Shown here: one piece after another, positions 50,890 through 59,364 of the stretch | How positions within the stretch are numbered: the stretch's first letter is position 1 | Layout: the number at the start of each line of letters is the position of its first letter | Origin: Mycobacterium sp. | Lineage (GTDB): Bacteria; Actinomycetota; Actinomycetes; Mycobacteriales; Mycobacteriaceae | NCBI GenBank assembly: GCA_020438845.1 | Contig: JAGQTV010000114.1 | Location: 1-64,000 of the forward strand | DNA length: 64,000 bases | Reading direction: 5' to 3' | Translations under genes and position numbers: made by a program | The notes under the pieces: generated by a model | Told to the model about the DNA's origin: nothing | The model's database searches: none | The model's input: only the letters and a program-made list of their open reading frames with translations

Positions 50890-51768
50890 GTGAGTTCATG
50901 GAACTTCAGCGGCAGTCAAGGCCCCAGCCTGCCCGAACTCCACAACACCATCATTGTGGCGGCCTTCGAGGGCTGGAATGACGCCGGCGACGCCGCCAGT
51001 GACGCCCTCGAGCACCTTGATGCCATCTGGGAGGCCCAGCCGGTTATCGAGATCGACGACGAGGCCTACTTCGACTACCAGGTCAATCGGCCGGTGATCC
51101 GGCAGGTCGACGGGGTTACCCGGGAATTGGTCTGGCCGTCGATGCAGATCTCCTACTGCCGACCACCCGGCGCCGACCGGGACATCGTCCTCATGCACGG
51201 CGTGGAGCCCAACATGCGCTGGCGCAGCTTCTGCGCTGAACTGCTGGCCATAGCCGACAAGCTCAATGTCGACACCGTGGTGATTCTCGGGGCCCTGCTG
51301 GCCGACACACCGCACACCCGTCCAGTGCCGGTGTCCGGGGCGGCCTACTCCCCCGATTCGGCCAAGTTCTTCGGCCTCGAAGAGTCGCGTTACGAAGGCC
51401 CGACAGGTATCGCGGGTGTCTTCCAGGACGCCTGCGTGGCCGCCGGGATCCCGGCAGTGACGTTCTGGGCTGCGGTTCCCCATTACGTTTCCCAGCCGCC
51501 CAACCCGAAGGCCACGGTGGCGTTGCTGCGCCGGGTCGAGGAGGTGCTCGACATCGAAGTGCCGTTGGGCGACCTGCCGGCCCAGGCGGAGGAATGGGAA
51601 GAGGCGGTCACCGAGATGACGGCCGAGGACGAGGAGATCGCCGACTACGTCGCCAGCCTCGAGGCACGAGGAGACGCCGAGGTCGACGTCAACGAGGCGC
51701 TGTCCAAGGTCGACGGCGACGCGCTGGCGGCGGAATTCGAGCGCTACCTGCGCCGCCGCGGACGCTAG
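50890..51768 (+). CDS. PAC2 family protein (Rv2125-like)
   Basis: 292 residues from a GTG at 50890. The start LHNTIIVAAFEGWNDAGDAASDALEHL is typical of PAC2 proteins, related in fold to eukaryotic proteasome assembly chaperone PAC2. In a genome with a proteasome that association is suggestive but unproven. The C-terminus is acidic (EEWEEAVTEMTAEDEEIADYV). It is divergent from metH, and its stop overlaps that of the TetR gene in the palindrome CTAG. Confidence 0.88.
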   Translation: MSSWNFSGSQGPSLPELHNTIIVAAFEGWNDAGDAASDALEHLDAIWEAQPVIEIDDEAYFDYQVNRPVIRQVDGVTRELVWPSMQISYCRPPGADRDIVLMHGVEPNMRWRSFCAELLAIADKLNVDTVVILGALLADTPHTRPVPVSGAAYSPDSAKFFGLEESRYEGPTGIAGVFQDACVAAGIPAVTFWAAVPHYVSQPPNPKATVALLRRVEEVLDIEVPLGDLPAQAEEWEEAVTEMTAEDEEIADYVASLEARGDAEVDVNEALSKVDGDALAAEFERYLRRRGR

Positions 51769-52622
51769 CTGCGCACCTGCTGCCCGGCGGGCGTCCCGGT
51801 TCCGACCGACTTGATGAAGGCATCGGTGAAGATGTCGCAGACGGTGTCGATGTCGGTCCTGGGGTAGGCGGGGACGTCAGGCGCCGCTGGTCGGGTCAGG
51901 ACGTGGAGTGTGATCGGCCCCAGCAATTGCTGAGCCAATAGCGGCCGCGGGAGATCGAGAATGCGGCCGGCCTGGATCTCCCGGTCGAGCCAACGCGTGA
52001 GGATCCCGACGACGCGCGGCGCCGAGTATGCGGTGAAGTTTCGCACAGCGGGACTGTCCGGCCGAGCGAAAATCTCGGCGAATATCGCCGGCGCGATGTG
52101 GGGACTGCGGCCGAATGCGGTGGCCACCGTGGCCAGAAAACCCCGGACCTTCTCCCGGAAGTCGTCCTGCTCTCCGCAGAGATAATCCTCGATTTCGCGA
52201 ATTGGGCTGTCGTGCTCAAACACCGCCGTTATCAGTGCATCGCGGCCGCCGAATGCGGCATGCAGGCTGTAGACCGAACAGCCGGCCCGCTTGGCCACAG
52301 CCTCCAGTGTTGTTGCCGACAAGCCGGACGCACCGATGAGCTCCGCGGCGGCCGCGATCGCGCGGACCCGCACGGGCGGTTTGCCGCCGGGGTCCACCCC
52401 CACGGCGCGAACCGCATTGTCGAGAACGTCGCGGGCACCCCCGAGTCGGCGCCACAGGGTGCTGCGCGAAATACCGGCGGTGGCCGCGATGACCGCCACC
52501 GGAACATCGGCGACGTCGCAGCCCGCGGCCTCGGCGGCCTGCAACGCAGCCGCGATCAACTCGGGCGCGATGCTCTCGTTGTCGGCGGGGTTTGGCGTCG
52601 TGGGCTTGTTCTCTGGAGTCAT
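51765..52622 (-). CDS. TetR-family regulator with a second N-terminal HTH-like segment
   Basis: 285 residues, longer than the usual 190-220. A standard TetR HTH is at about 90-135 (IAAAAELIGASGLSATTLEAVAKRAGCSVYSLHAAFGGRDALITAVFEHD). Before it, residues 22-72 also look like a TetR HTH: APELIAAALQAAEAAG, then VPVAVIAATAGISRSTLWRRLGG. It may have arisen by duplication or fusion. The C-terminal ligand part includes VRGFLATVATAFGRSPHIAPAIFAEIFARPDSPAVRNF. It is divergent from the FAD monooxygenase gene, which it probably regulates, and two direct repeats lie between. Confidence 0.85.
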   Translation of the reverse strand: MTPENKPTTPNPADNESIAPELIAAALQAAEAAGCDVADVPVAVIAATAGISRSTLWRRLGGARDVLDNAVRAVGVDPGGKPPVRVRAIAAAAELIGASGLSATTLEAVAKRAGCSVYSLHAAFGGRDALITAVFEHDSPIREIEDYLCGEQDDFREKVRGFLATVATAFGRSPHIAPAIFAEIFARPDSPAVRNFTAYSAPRVVGILTRWLDREIQAGRILDLPRPLLAQQLLGPITLHVLTRPAAPDVPAYPRTDIDTVCDIFTDAFIKSVGTGTPAGQQVRS

Positions 52623-52641
52623 GTGATGGCCTCAACCGGCA

Positions 52642-52685
52642 ATGCTACGTGTGATACGTTGCACCATGCTGCGTGTATCAACGTT
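52642..52685. promoter_or_regulatory. Two direct repeats between tetR and the monooxygenase gene
   Basis: ATGCTACGTGTGATACGTT (52642-52660) and ATGCTGCGTGTATCAACGTT (52666-52685), starts 24 bp apart. Each contains a GATAC or GTATC core. They are in the divergent promoter, 20 bp before the tetR start and 70 bp before the monooxygenase ATG, a usual place for a TetR operator. Confidence 0.5.
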
Positions 52686-52756
52686 TCATCCACGTCTGCG
52701 CGGCCAGGCCGAACCCAGTGGATAAGCCGATTGCAAGCGACCTGCAGGAGACGAAC

Positions 52757-54022
52757 ATGACCCATCCCGAATCGACTACATGCGCGGTGGTGGGCGGCGG
52801 TCCAGCCGGGATGGTCCTCGGCCTGCTGTTGGCCCGCGCCGGCGTCCAGGTCAGCGTGTTCGAGAAGCATGCCGATTTCTTCCGTGATTTCCGCGGTGAC
52901 ACCGTGCACCCGGTGACCCTGACCCTGCTTGACGACCTCGGTTTGTACCCGAAGTTCCAGGCGATGCCCCACAGCGAGGTGGGCACCTTCGGACTCCAGA
53001 CCAACGGGCGCAGGGTGGTCTTCTCCGACTTTCGACGGCTGCGCGAGCCTCACCCCGTCCTTGCCCTGGTGCCGCAATGGGATCTGCTTAATCTTCTCGC
53101 TGAGGCTGCCAAAGCGGAGCCGACTTTCACGCTGCGGATGCAGACCGAAGTCACCGGCCTGCTGTACGACGGCGAGAGGATCGCCGGCGTGCGCTACCAG
53201 GGCCCCGACGGACCCGGCGAACTGCGCGCCGAGCTCACCGTGGCCTGCGACGGCCGCACCTCGACGGTTCGCAGCGAAGCCGGGATGGTGCCCCAGGAGT
53301 TTCCCGTTCCGTTCGACGTCGCATGGTTTCGCCTCGACGCCAAATCCGATATCAAATACGAACTCGCTCCGCGGATCTCGGACAAACTCATGCTGATTCT
53401 CATTCCCCGCGAAGGCTACTTCCAGACCGGCGCCTTTCTGCCGAAGGGCAGCGAACCGCAACTGCACGCCCGAGGCCTGGACTCATTCCGTACCCAAGTC
53501 GCCGCCCTTGTCCCGGAGGCCGCGATCGACTCCCTGAACTCCTGGGACGACGTCAGGATCCTTGACGCCCGGGTCAACCGCCTTCATCGGTGGTACAAAC
53601 CCGGCCTGCTCTGCATCGGCGACGCCGCCCATGCCATGTCACCGGTCGGCGGGGTCGGCGTCAATCTGGCCATCGCCGACGCCGTCGCCGCCGCCGGGAT
53701 CCTCGCCGAACCACTCAAGCAACACCGACTCGCCGACTCCGACCTGGCCGCTGTAGAGAGCCGCAGGAAGATGCCGGCGGTGCTCACTCAGAACGCCCAA
53801 CGGCTCCTGCACCGGGCATTCGCGCGGATTCTGTCGGGCAACCCGCTGCCGAAACCCCCCGCCTTTGTGACCAGGGCCGCGGCCACCCTGTGGAGCCTGG
53901 TCCCGGCGGCCTCGGTGATTCCGGCCCACCTGGTGGGCGTCGGCGTCCGCCCCGAGCGCGCGCCCCAATTCGCCCGGCGCCCAGCACAACCGGCCAGTGC
54001 CGATCCGCCACCGCCGAGATAG
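52757..54022 (+). CDS. FAD-dependent aromatic monooxygenase-like protein
   Basis: 421 residues from the ATG at 52757 with AGGAG six bases upstream. The FAD fingerprint is AVVGGGPAGMVLGLLLARAGVQVSVFEK; the DG motif VACDGRTSTVRSEAG; and the second FAD motif CIGDAAHAMSPVGGVGVNLAIADA. This is the p-hydroxybenzoate hydroxylase group. The C-terminal 40 residues are arginine/proline-rich. Substrate unknown, but the following acyl-CoA dehydrogenase genes suggest a catabolic set. Divergent from tetR. Longer frame to 52673 lacks a good start. Confidence 0.9.
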   Translation: MTHPESTTCAVVGGGPAGMVLGLLLARAGVQVSVFEKHADFFRDFRGDTVHPVTLTLLDDLGLYPKFQAMPHSEVGTFGLQTNGRRVVFSDFRRLREPHPVLALVPQWDLLNLLAEAAKAEPTFTLRMQTEVTGLLYDGERIAGVRYQGPDGPGELRAELTVACDGRTSTVRSEAGMVPQEFPVPFDVAWFRLDAKSDIKYELAPRISDKLMLILIPREGYFQTGAFLPKGSEPQLHARGLDSFRTQVAALVPEAAIDSLNSWDDVRILDARVNRLHRWYKPGLLCIGDAAHAMSPVGGVGVNLAIADAVAAAGILAEPLKQHRLADSDLAAVESRRKMPAVLTQNAQRLLHRAFARILSGNPLPKPPAFVTRAAATLWSLVPAASVIPAHLVGVGVRPERAPQFARRPAQPASADPPPPR

Positions 54023-54070
54023 AGCGACCGGCCCAGCCCGGCTCGGCCGGGTCTGCGATAACGTGCTGGC

Positions 54071-55252
54071 ATGCGACTTGCCTTGAGCGACGCCGACGCC
54101 GCTTTCCGCGACGAGATGCGGGAGTTCTTCACCACGCAGATTCCCGCCGAGATCCGCGAACGCGCACGCAACGACACACTGAAGTACCCCGACGACCTGG
54201 TCACCGCCCAGCAGATCTTGAACAAAGCGGGCTTGGGGGTGCCGAACTGGCCGGTCGAGTGGGGCGGCAGGGATTGGACCCCGCTGCAGCGCCAGATCTG
54301 GGCCGACGAGTTGCGGCTGGCCTGCGTGCCCGAACCGCTTGCCTTCAACGCCAGCATGGTAGGCCCGGTGATCGCCCAGTTCGGGTCCCAGGAAATCAAG
54401 GAACGCTTCCTCCCGGCGACCGCCAACCTCGACATCTGGTGGTGTCAGGGCTTTTCCGAGCCGGAGGCCGGCTCGGACCTGGCCTCGCTGCGCACCACCG
54501 CGGTGCGCGACGGGGACCACTACATCATCAACGGTCAGAAGACCTGGACGACGCTGGGCCAGTACGCCGACTGGATCTTCGTGCTGGCCCGCACGAACCC
54601 CGACGCTCCCAAGAAGCAGGCCGGAATCTCCTTCATCCTCGTTGAGATGTCCACTCCGGGCATCACGCTGCGGCCGATCAAGCTGATCGACGGCAGCTAC
54701 GAGGTCAACGAGGTGTTCTTCGAGGACGTCCGAGTTCCGGTCGACCAGCTCGTCGGCGAGGAGAACGCCGGCTGGGGCTACGCGAAGTTCCTGCTGTCCA
54801 ACGAGCGCACCGGCATCGCCCGGGTCGGCACGTCGAAAGTGTGGCTGGAAGACGTGAAAGCACGGGCCGCCAAGACCCCGGTGGGCTTCCCGGCGGGGGG
54901 CACCCTGCTCGACGATCCGCTGTTCGCGGCCCGGGTCGCCGAGATCGAAAGCGAGTTGGTGGCTCTGGAACTCACCCAGCTGCGCGTCAGCGGTGACGAG
55001 GGCACTGGCAAGCCCAATCCCGCGTCGTCCATCCTGAAACTGCGCGGGTCCCAGATCCAGCAGGAAATCACGGAGTTATTGGTCGAGGTGGCCGGGCCCG
55101 ACGCGCTGCCGTTCGACGCCACCGGGACCGACTCACCGCCCTGGGCCCAGCACGCCGCGCCAAAGTACCTCAACTACCGCAAGACCTCGATCTACGGCGG
55201 CAGCAACGAAATTCAGCGCACCATCATCTCCTCGACCATCCTGGGACTGTAA
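54071..55252 (+). CDS. Acyl-CoA dehydrogenase (FadE-type), larger partner
   Basis: 393 residues. Substrate- and FAD-binding segments: WWCQGFSEPEAGSDLASL, HYIINGQKTWTT, QYADWIFVLARTN, and the C-terminal TSIYGGSNEIQRTIISSTILGL. Followed 5 bp later by a shorter acyl-CoA dehydrogenase in one operon. Paired FadE genes of this sort make alpha2-beta2 enzymes for steroid or branched side-chain CoA esters in mycobacteria. Which substrate is used is not shown. The frame start at ATG 54071 follows a short 48-bp gap from the monooxygenase gene. Confidence 0.9.
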   Translation: MRLALSDADAAFRDEMREFFTTQIPAEIRERARNDTLKYPDDLVTAQQILNKAGLGVPNWPVEWGGRDWTPLQRQIWADELRLACVPEPLAFNASMVGPVIAQFGSQEIKERFLPATANLDIWWCQGFSEPEAGSDLASLRTTAVRDGDHYIINGQKTWTTLGQYADWIFVLARTNPDAPKKQAGISFILVEMSTPGITLRPIKLIDGSYEVNEVFFEDVRVPVDQLVGEENAGWGYAKFLLSNERTGIARVGTSKVWLEDVKARAAKTPVGFPAGGTLLDDPLFAARVAEIESELVALELTQLRVSGDEGTGKPNPASSILKLRGSQIQQEITELLVEVAGPDALPFDATGTDSPPWAQHAAPKYLNYRKTSIYGGSNEIQRTIISSTILGL

Positions 55253-55257
55253 GCACC

Positions 55258-56361
55258 ATGAACTTTGACCTGACCGACGAGCAGCAGATGCTGGCCGACA
55301 CTGCGCGGGAGTTGCTGTCGCGCAGCTATGACACCGAAAGCCGCAACAAGACAGTCGAATCGGATCTCGGGTGGAGCCGGGAGGTCTGGAACCAGCTCGC
55401 AGAGATCGGCATCCTGGGCCTGGGTTTCGATCCCGAGGAAGCCGGGCCTATCGAGGTCATGGCCGTCATGACTGAGATGGGTCGCCGGTTGGCTCCGGAA
55501 CCGGTCGCCGCGGCTGCACTCATCCCGGGCGCTGCCATCGCTGCACACGGCTCCGCCGAGCAACGCGCGCTGCTTGACGACGTGGCCGCCGGGGAACTCC
55601 TGCTGGCCTTCGCCCACACCGAGCATGACCGGCGCGGATCCACCGAATTATCCACACGTGCTGTCCGACAGGGTGATTCGTGGACCCTGAACGGGCGAAA
55701 GAATCCGGTACTGGCCGGCGACTGCGCCGATGTCCTGATCGTCAGCGCCGCACTTCCGGGCGGTGGTTCCGGGCTGTTCCTAGTGGATGCAGGTGCAGCC
55801 ACCCGCCATCCCTACCGGACCTTCGACGGTCAGCGCGGCGCCGAGGTGATTCTCGACGATGCCCCGGCTCGACCACTCGGCAACGGCGGCGAAGCAAGTG
55901 GAACGATTGCCGAAGTCGTGGCCCGCTTCCAGTCGGCGCTGTGCGCGGAGGCCGTCGGAGCGATGGACGAATCGCTGCGGCTGACAACCGATTACCTCAA
56001 GAGCCGTAAGCAGTTCGGAGTGCCGCTGAAGACCTTCCAGACGCTCACCCAACGGGCCGCCGATATGTATGTCTCTCTGGAGCAGGCCCGCAGCATGAAC
56101 TTCTATGCCGCGATGTACCTTGCCGAGGGGATCGTCGACCCGATGGTGGCCGCGCGGTCCAAACTGCAGATCGGCCGTTCCGGCCGGCACATTGCACAGG
56201 AGTCCATCCAGCTGCACGGCGGCATCGGCGTGACCGCGGAGTACCCGATCGCCCATTACGCCGCTCGATTGACCGCAATCGACCAGACGTTCGGATCTGC
56301 GACAGACCAACTGCGCTACCTCAGCGGCCGTGTCGGCGACTACGGGGTTGTCACGCTGTAG
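55258..56361 (+). CDS. Acyl-CoA dehydrogenase (FadE-type), smaller partner
   Basis: 367 residues. MNFDLTDEQQMLADTARELL is a normal FadE N-terminus, with IQLHGGIGVTAEYPIAHYAARLTAIDQTFG at the end. It carries weaker substrate motifs than the first (LNGRKNPVLAGDCADVLIV lacking the usual Trp-Thr), as expected of the partner in alpha2-beta2 FadE pairs. It starts 5 bp after its neighbour and would be translated with it. The 233 bp that follow contain no gene. Confidence 0.88.
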   Translation: MNFDLTDEQQMLADTARELLSRSYDTESRNKTVESDLGWSREVWNQLAEIGILGLGFDPEEAGPIEVMAVMTEMGRRLAPEPVAAAALIPGAAIAAHGSAEQRALLDDVAAGELLLAFAHTEHDRRGSTELSTRAVRQGDSWTLNGRKNPVLAGDCADVLIVSAALPGGGSGLFLVDAGAATRHPYRTFDGQRGAEVILDDAPARPLGNGGEASGTIAEVVARFQSALCAEAVGAMDESLRLTTDYLKSRKQFGVPLKTFQTLTQRAADMYVSLEQARSMNFYAAMYLAEGIVDPMVAARSKLQIGRSGRHIAQESIQLHGGIGVTAEYPIAHYAARLTAIDQTFGSATDQLRYLSGRVGDYGVVTL

Positions 56362-56594
56362 GTTTTCCCGCGATTGTCGATCAGAGATCGAAAACACCCT
56401 GCTCATAGCGACGAGCCCGCCACCGGAAGGTTCTGCCCGGCTTAGGCATTGGCGCTCAGCAACCATCTCTGCAGCATGGTTGACGACATTCCGAACGGTG
56501 CCTTATTCCGGTGGCGGGCCAGCCGCGTATCGATGTGATGGCATCACCTCCTCGATCGCCTCAGGGCATCCGTGGGTAGGAGGACGGCCGCCGA

Positions 56595-57032
56595 TCAGGC
56601 GTCGATGACCTGCTTTTCCCTGATTGTGTGCGCTCGATCGCCGTGGTCGATCGCAATCTTTCGGGGCTTGGCCCGCTCGGCCACCGGGATCCGTAGTCGC
56701 AGCACCCCTGCCTGGTAGGACGCTTGGATGCGCTCGGTGTCCAGATTGTCTCCGAGCACCAACTGCCGGCTGAACACACCGCGAGGCCGCTCGGTGGCTA
56801 GCATCTCCCGGGCTGGGTCGACATCCGGACGCTCAGCGCGGACCGTGACCACGTTGCGTTCGATGTCCAGATCCAAGGACCGCTCATCGATACCCGGCAG
56901 ATCGAATTCGACGACGAACTCCTCACCCTCACGCCAGGCATCCATCGGCATCACCGCTGGACGGGCTGCGGTCCCGAGCACCTGCTGAGTGAAGCGGTCC
57001 AGGTCCCGAAAAGGGTCGCTACGCATCAACAT
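56595..57032 (-). CDS. Hsp20-family small heat shock protein (Hsp18-like)
   Basis: 145 residues from the ATG at 57032 ([14 protein letters not shown]) with AGAGGTGG upstream; an earlier start at 57056 adds eight residues. The alpha-crystallin domain runs from about 35 to 130 with [33 protein letters not shown] and the [11 protein letters not shown] end motif. It binds unfolded proteins under heat or oxidative stress. Divergent from a MerR-type gene that probably controls it. The end is a short acidic/basic tail. Confidence 0.93.
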   Translation of the reverse strand: MLMRSDPFRDLDRFTQQVLGTAARPAVMPMDAWREGEEFVVEFDLPGIDERSLDLDIERNVVTVRAERPDVDPAREMLATERPRGVFSRQLVLGDNLDTERIQASYQAGVLRLRIPVAERAKPRKIAIDHGDRAHTIREKQVIDA

Positions 57033-57179
57033 GGTCGCCACCTCTACTACTCCCATCTCTCATCGATGTGGCTGAACTTATCTATGCCAACTGGCACATA
57101 TTTTATATATCTCGGATACGCTGGATTGGCAAGAACCCGACGGAATTTTTTTCGAGTCGAACGGGAGCGCCATCGGCCT

Positions 57180-57497
57180 ATGACAGACCAGCGCCACCGA
57201 ATGACCCCGCCACCCGAACAACCCGTCTACGCGATTTCGATTGCCGCCGAACTCTCCGGCGCCGCAATCCAATCCATCCGACTCTGGGAACAGCGCGGAC
57301 TGCTCACTCCGCACCGCAGCCCTGGTGGGACCCGCCGTTACAGCGCAAACGACCTGACCCGCATCGCACGCATCACCGCACTGGTCGACGCCGGGGTCAA
57401 CATCGCCGGCATCGCCCGCATCCTCGACCTTGAGGACGACAACACCGCCCTCCGCGCTCAGCGACAGCCGGGCCGCGACCCGGACCAGCCACGCTAG
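57180..57497 (+). CDS. MerR-family regulator (HspR-like) divergent from hsp20
   Basis: 105 residues from the ATG at 57180. The HTH and wing (YAISIAAELSGAAIQSIRLWEQRGLLTPHRSPGGTRRYS) are MerR type, as in HspR, with a following short helical region (LTRIARITALVDAGVNIAGIARIL) and no C-terminal sensor domain. HspR-like proteins repress Hsp genes under normal conditions. The 147-bp gap to hsp20 is AT-rich and has the inverted repeat TGCCA-AC-TGGCA (near 57090). The tail is Arg/Pro-rich. Confidence 0.85.
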   Translation: MTDQRHRMTPPPEQPVYAISIAAELSGAAIQSIRLWEQRGLLTPHRSPGGTRRYSANDLTRIARITALVDAGVNIAGIARILDLEDDNTALRAQRQPGRDPDQPR

Positions 57498-57563
57498 CCG
57501 AAAAAACGGCCGGGAATTCCAGGACGGACTCCGGTGCCACACTGCAGCGCCTAACCTGTGCCA

Positions 57564-57755
57564 ATGGCTACTTACTCCTGCCCAACCTGCTCCATGTCCA
57601 CCGTCGTCACCTGCGGACACTGCGGCGCCGACCTGGCCGATGGCTCGATCACCACCGCCGAGGGCGTCAACGTCCGTGTCGCGGAGTGCCCCGCGGGACA
57701 CGGCAAGATCAAGTCACCGATGTGCTGCGGCAACGATATGACGTGCAGCGTTTAA
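57564..57755 (+). CDS. Small cysteine-rich zinc-ribbon-like protein
   Basis: 63 residues from the ATG at 57564. It has nine cysteines: CPTC, CGHC, one in AECPAGHG, CC in MCCGN and a final C in MTCSV. The spacing C-x2-C twice suggests one or two zinc sites. Many mycobacteria carry a small protein like this downstream of stress genes, but I cannot name a function. It is convergent with the DUF1254 gene, 3 bp away. Confidence 0.75.
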   Translation: MATYSCPTCSMSTVVTCGHCGADLADGSITTAEGVNVRVAECPAGHGKIKSPMCCGNDMTCSV

Positions 57756-57758
57756 GGC

Positions 57759-59219
57759 TCAGCCGACCTTGACAACCTTGGGCGGCTGCCAGGTGCCGTC
57801 CAGGGCTTCCGGCTTGGGCCAATACAACCGCATGAACATGGTGAACGGCCCGGGTGGAGCCGGCAGCCAGTTGGCCTCCTTCTCGGGGCCCGGACGGGCG
57901 TTCTGGATATAGAGCGTGATGCTGCCGTCGGGGTTCTTGGCCAGGTCGGGCAGCATCGGTGAGTTGATCAGGTACCGGTTGATCGGGTTGTCCACAAGCA
58001 GCGACTCGGGCAGCTTGTACATGGTCACCGACCAGAACGCGTTGACCGGCGGCAACTGCCCCGCCGGGAAAGTCAGGGTGTATTTGTCGGCTCCGGTCAG
58101 CGGAGCGCCGTCAGAATCGGTGGCAAGGGCTGGGTACAGGGCCTCCTGCTTGGAGTTTCCGTAGATCCCGAGCACCGCACCCGCCATGCGGTACAGGTAG
58201 TTCCCGTTGAGTTCTTCCGCCGTACCGAAGAGGTCGCCAGCCTGCACGGCTCCGGTGTCGAACTTGTCCTTCTTGAGGGTCTCGAACTCCGTCCAGGCGT
58301 CAGCCATGCCGGACTTGAACGCCTCCTGGTTCTCCGGGCTGAGTATCTCGGAGCGGAACGTGCCGTCACCGGTCAGCCCGATCGACGCGAAACGCGCCCG
58401 AATGTCCCTCTCCGCCGGCAGGGTCGGGGCGTATTTCAACTGGAAGTCGAGCAGGTCGAAGAATCGCAGCGAAGTCTTCTGCTCCTCTGAAGTCAGCGGG
58501 GTAGGCCAGTCGATGGTCGGCGCCGCCGTCGGCGCCTGCTTCTTGAGGAATACCGACAATGGCTCTGCCTGGTAGCCGGTTTGAATCTTCGCGACAGACT
58601 CAAGATCATCCGGGCCGAGCAACTGGGTGCGGTAGATCACCACGGCGAAGTCGGTGGCGCTCTTGATCACCTGCTGGATACCTTCCGGCTTCTCGCCGTT
58701 CCAACCCGGCCCGGCCAGCAGGTAAGCCCCTCCATCGGTTCCGCTGGTCCGGCTGCCGAGGTAGGCGAAGTTATACGTATAGCCGTCGACGAACTGCAGC
58801 GAGAAGTACCGATCCTTGTTGATCGGCGGAACTAACAACACCAGCGGCTCCGCCCGCAGGTCCGCCCCCAGCATCGAATACGGGGTGTCGGAGTTCGGGG
58901 TCTGAACAGCCGTGTCCGCTGGGGTGTAAACCCTTGCGGTGCTGTGAACTTCGTTCCACGGCCCCTTGTATTCGGGACTGGCGGAGTCGATGAAATAGGA
59001 GTACTGGACCCGGTAGCTGTCGACCATCGGGAAGCCGTAGATATAGGCTTCCTTGGCGATCGCACGGACCCGTTCGGGGGCCAGTGGGCCAGCCGTGGAC
59101 GGAGTCGACGACGTAGTGCTGGCCTGGTTCTGGGTGGCCTTGTTGCCGCAGCCGGCCAGCATGGCGACGAGCAAGACAACGATGAGAACGACCCAGCGCC
59201 GCAATCCAATCCTGTTCAT
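57759..59219 (-). CDS. DUF1254/DUF1214 lipoprotein
   Basis: 486 residues with a lipoprotein signal peptide ending MLAGC (Cys near 24). The DUF1254 domain (AIAKEAYIYGFPMVDSYRVQYSYFID, then PNSDTPYSMLGADLRAEP) occupies about 50-180 and DUF1214 the C-terminal third (PPVNAFWSVTMYKLPESLLVDNPINRYLINS, ending with GPFTMFMRLYWPKPEALDGTWQPP). These two domains normally occur together; function is unknown though relatives are secreted. Separate transcription unit. Downstream of bphP with 118 bp between. Confidence 0.93.
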   Translation of the reverse strand: MNRIGLRRWVVLIVVLLVAMLAGCGNKATQNQASTTSSTPSTAGPLAPERVRAIAKEAYIYGFPMVDSYRVQYSYFIDSASPEYKGPWNEVHSTARVYTPADTAVQTPNSDTPYSMLGADLRAEPLVLLVPPINKDRYFSLQFVDGYTYNFAYLGSRTSGTDGGAYLLAGPGWNGEKPEGIQQVIKSATDFAVVIYRTQLLGPDDLESVAKIQTGYQAEPLSVFLKKQAPTAAPTIDWPTPLTSEEQKTSLRFFDLLDFQLKYAPTLPAERDIRARFASIGLTGDGTFRSEILSPENQEAFKSGMADAWTEFETLKKDKFDTGAVQAGDLFGTAEELNGNYLYRMAGAVLGIYGNSKQEALYPALATDSDGAPLTGADKYTLTFPAGQLPPVNAFWSVTMYKLPESLLVDNPINRYLINSPMLPDLAKNPDGSITLYIQNARPGPEKEANWLPAPPGPFTMFMRLYWPKPEALDGTWQPPKVVKVG

Positions 59220-59296
59220 CGCTGCACACTATCCTTCTGGGTTCATTACGGGATCCGTCTGGAATCCTTCTGGATTGCGCGCCAATGCCGCCCGCG

Positions 59297-59364
59297 GTGT
59301 CATTCAGGACGCTGTGTCATTCAGGACACAGGGTCATTCAGGAAACGGTGTCATTCAGGAAAAG
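59297..59364. repeat. 17-bp tandem repeat (4 units) at the end of bphP
   Basis: Units starting at 59297, 59314, 59331 and 59348, of the form GTGTCATTCAGGANNNN. The last copies form the C-terminal codons of bphP and its stop; the others lie after the stop. Copies are conserved in the first 13 bases and vary in the last four. It is not a multiple of three. Confidence 0.88.

Noticed and set aside
56535-56547. GTGATG-G-CATCAC dyad downstream of the second acyl-CoA dehydrogenase gene
   Set aside because: Perfect but only 6 bp per arm with a 1-base centre and no promoter context; may be chance.
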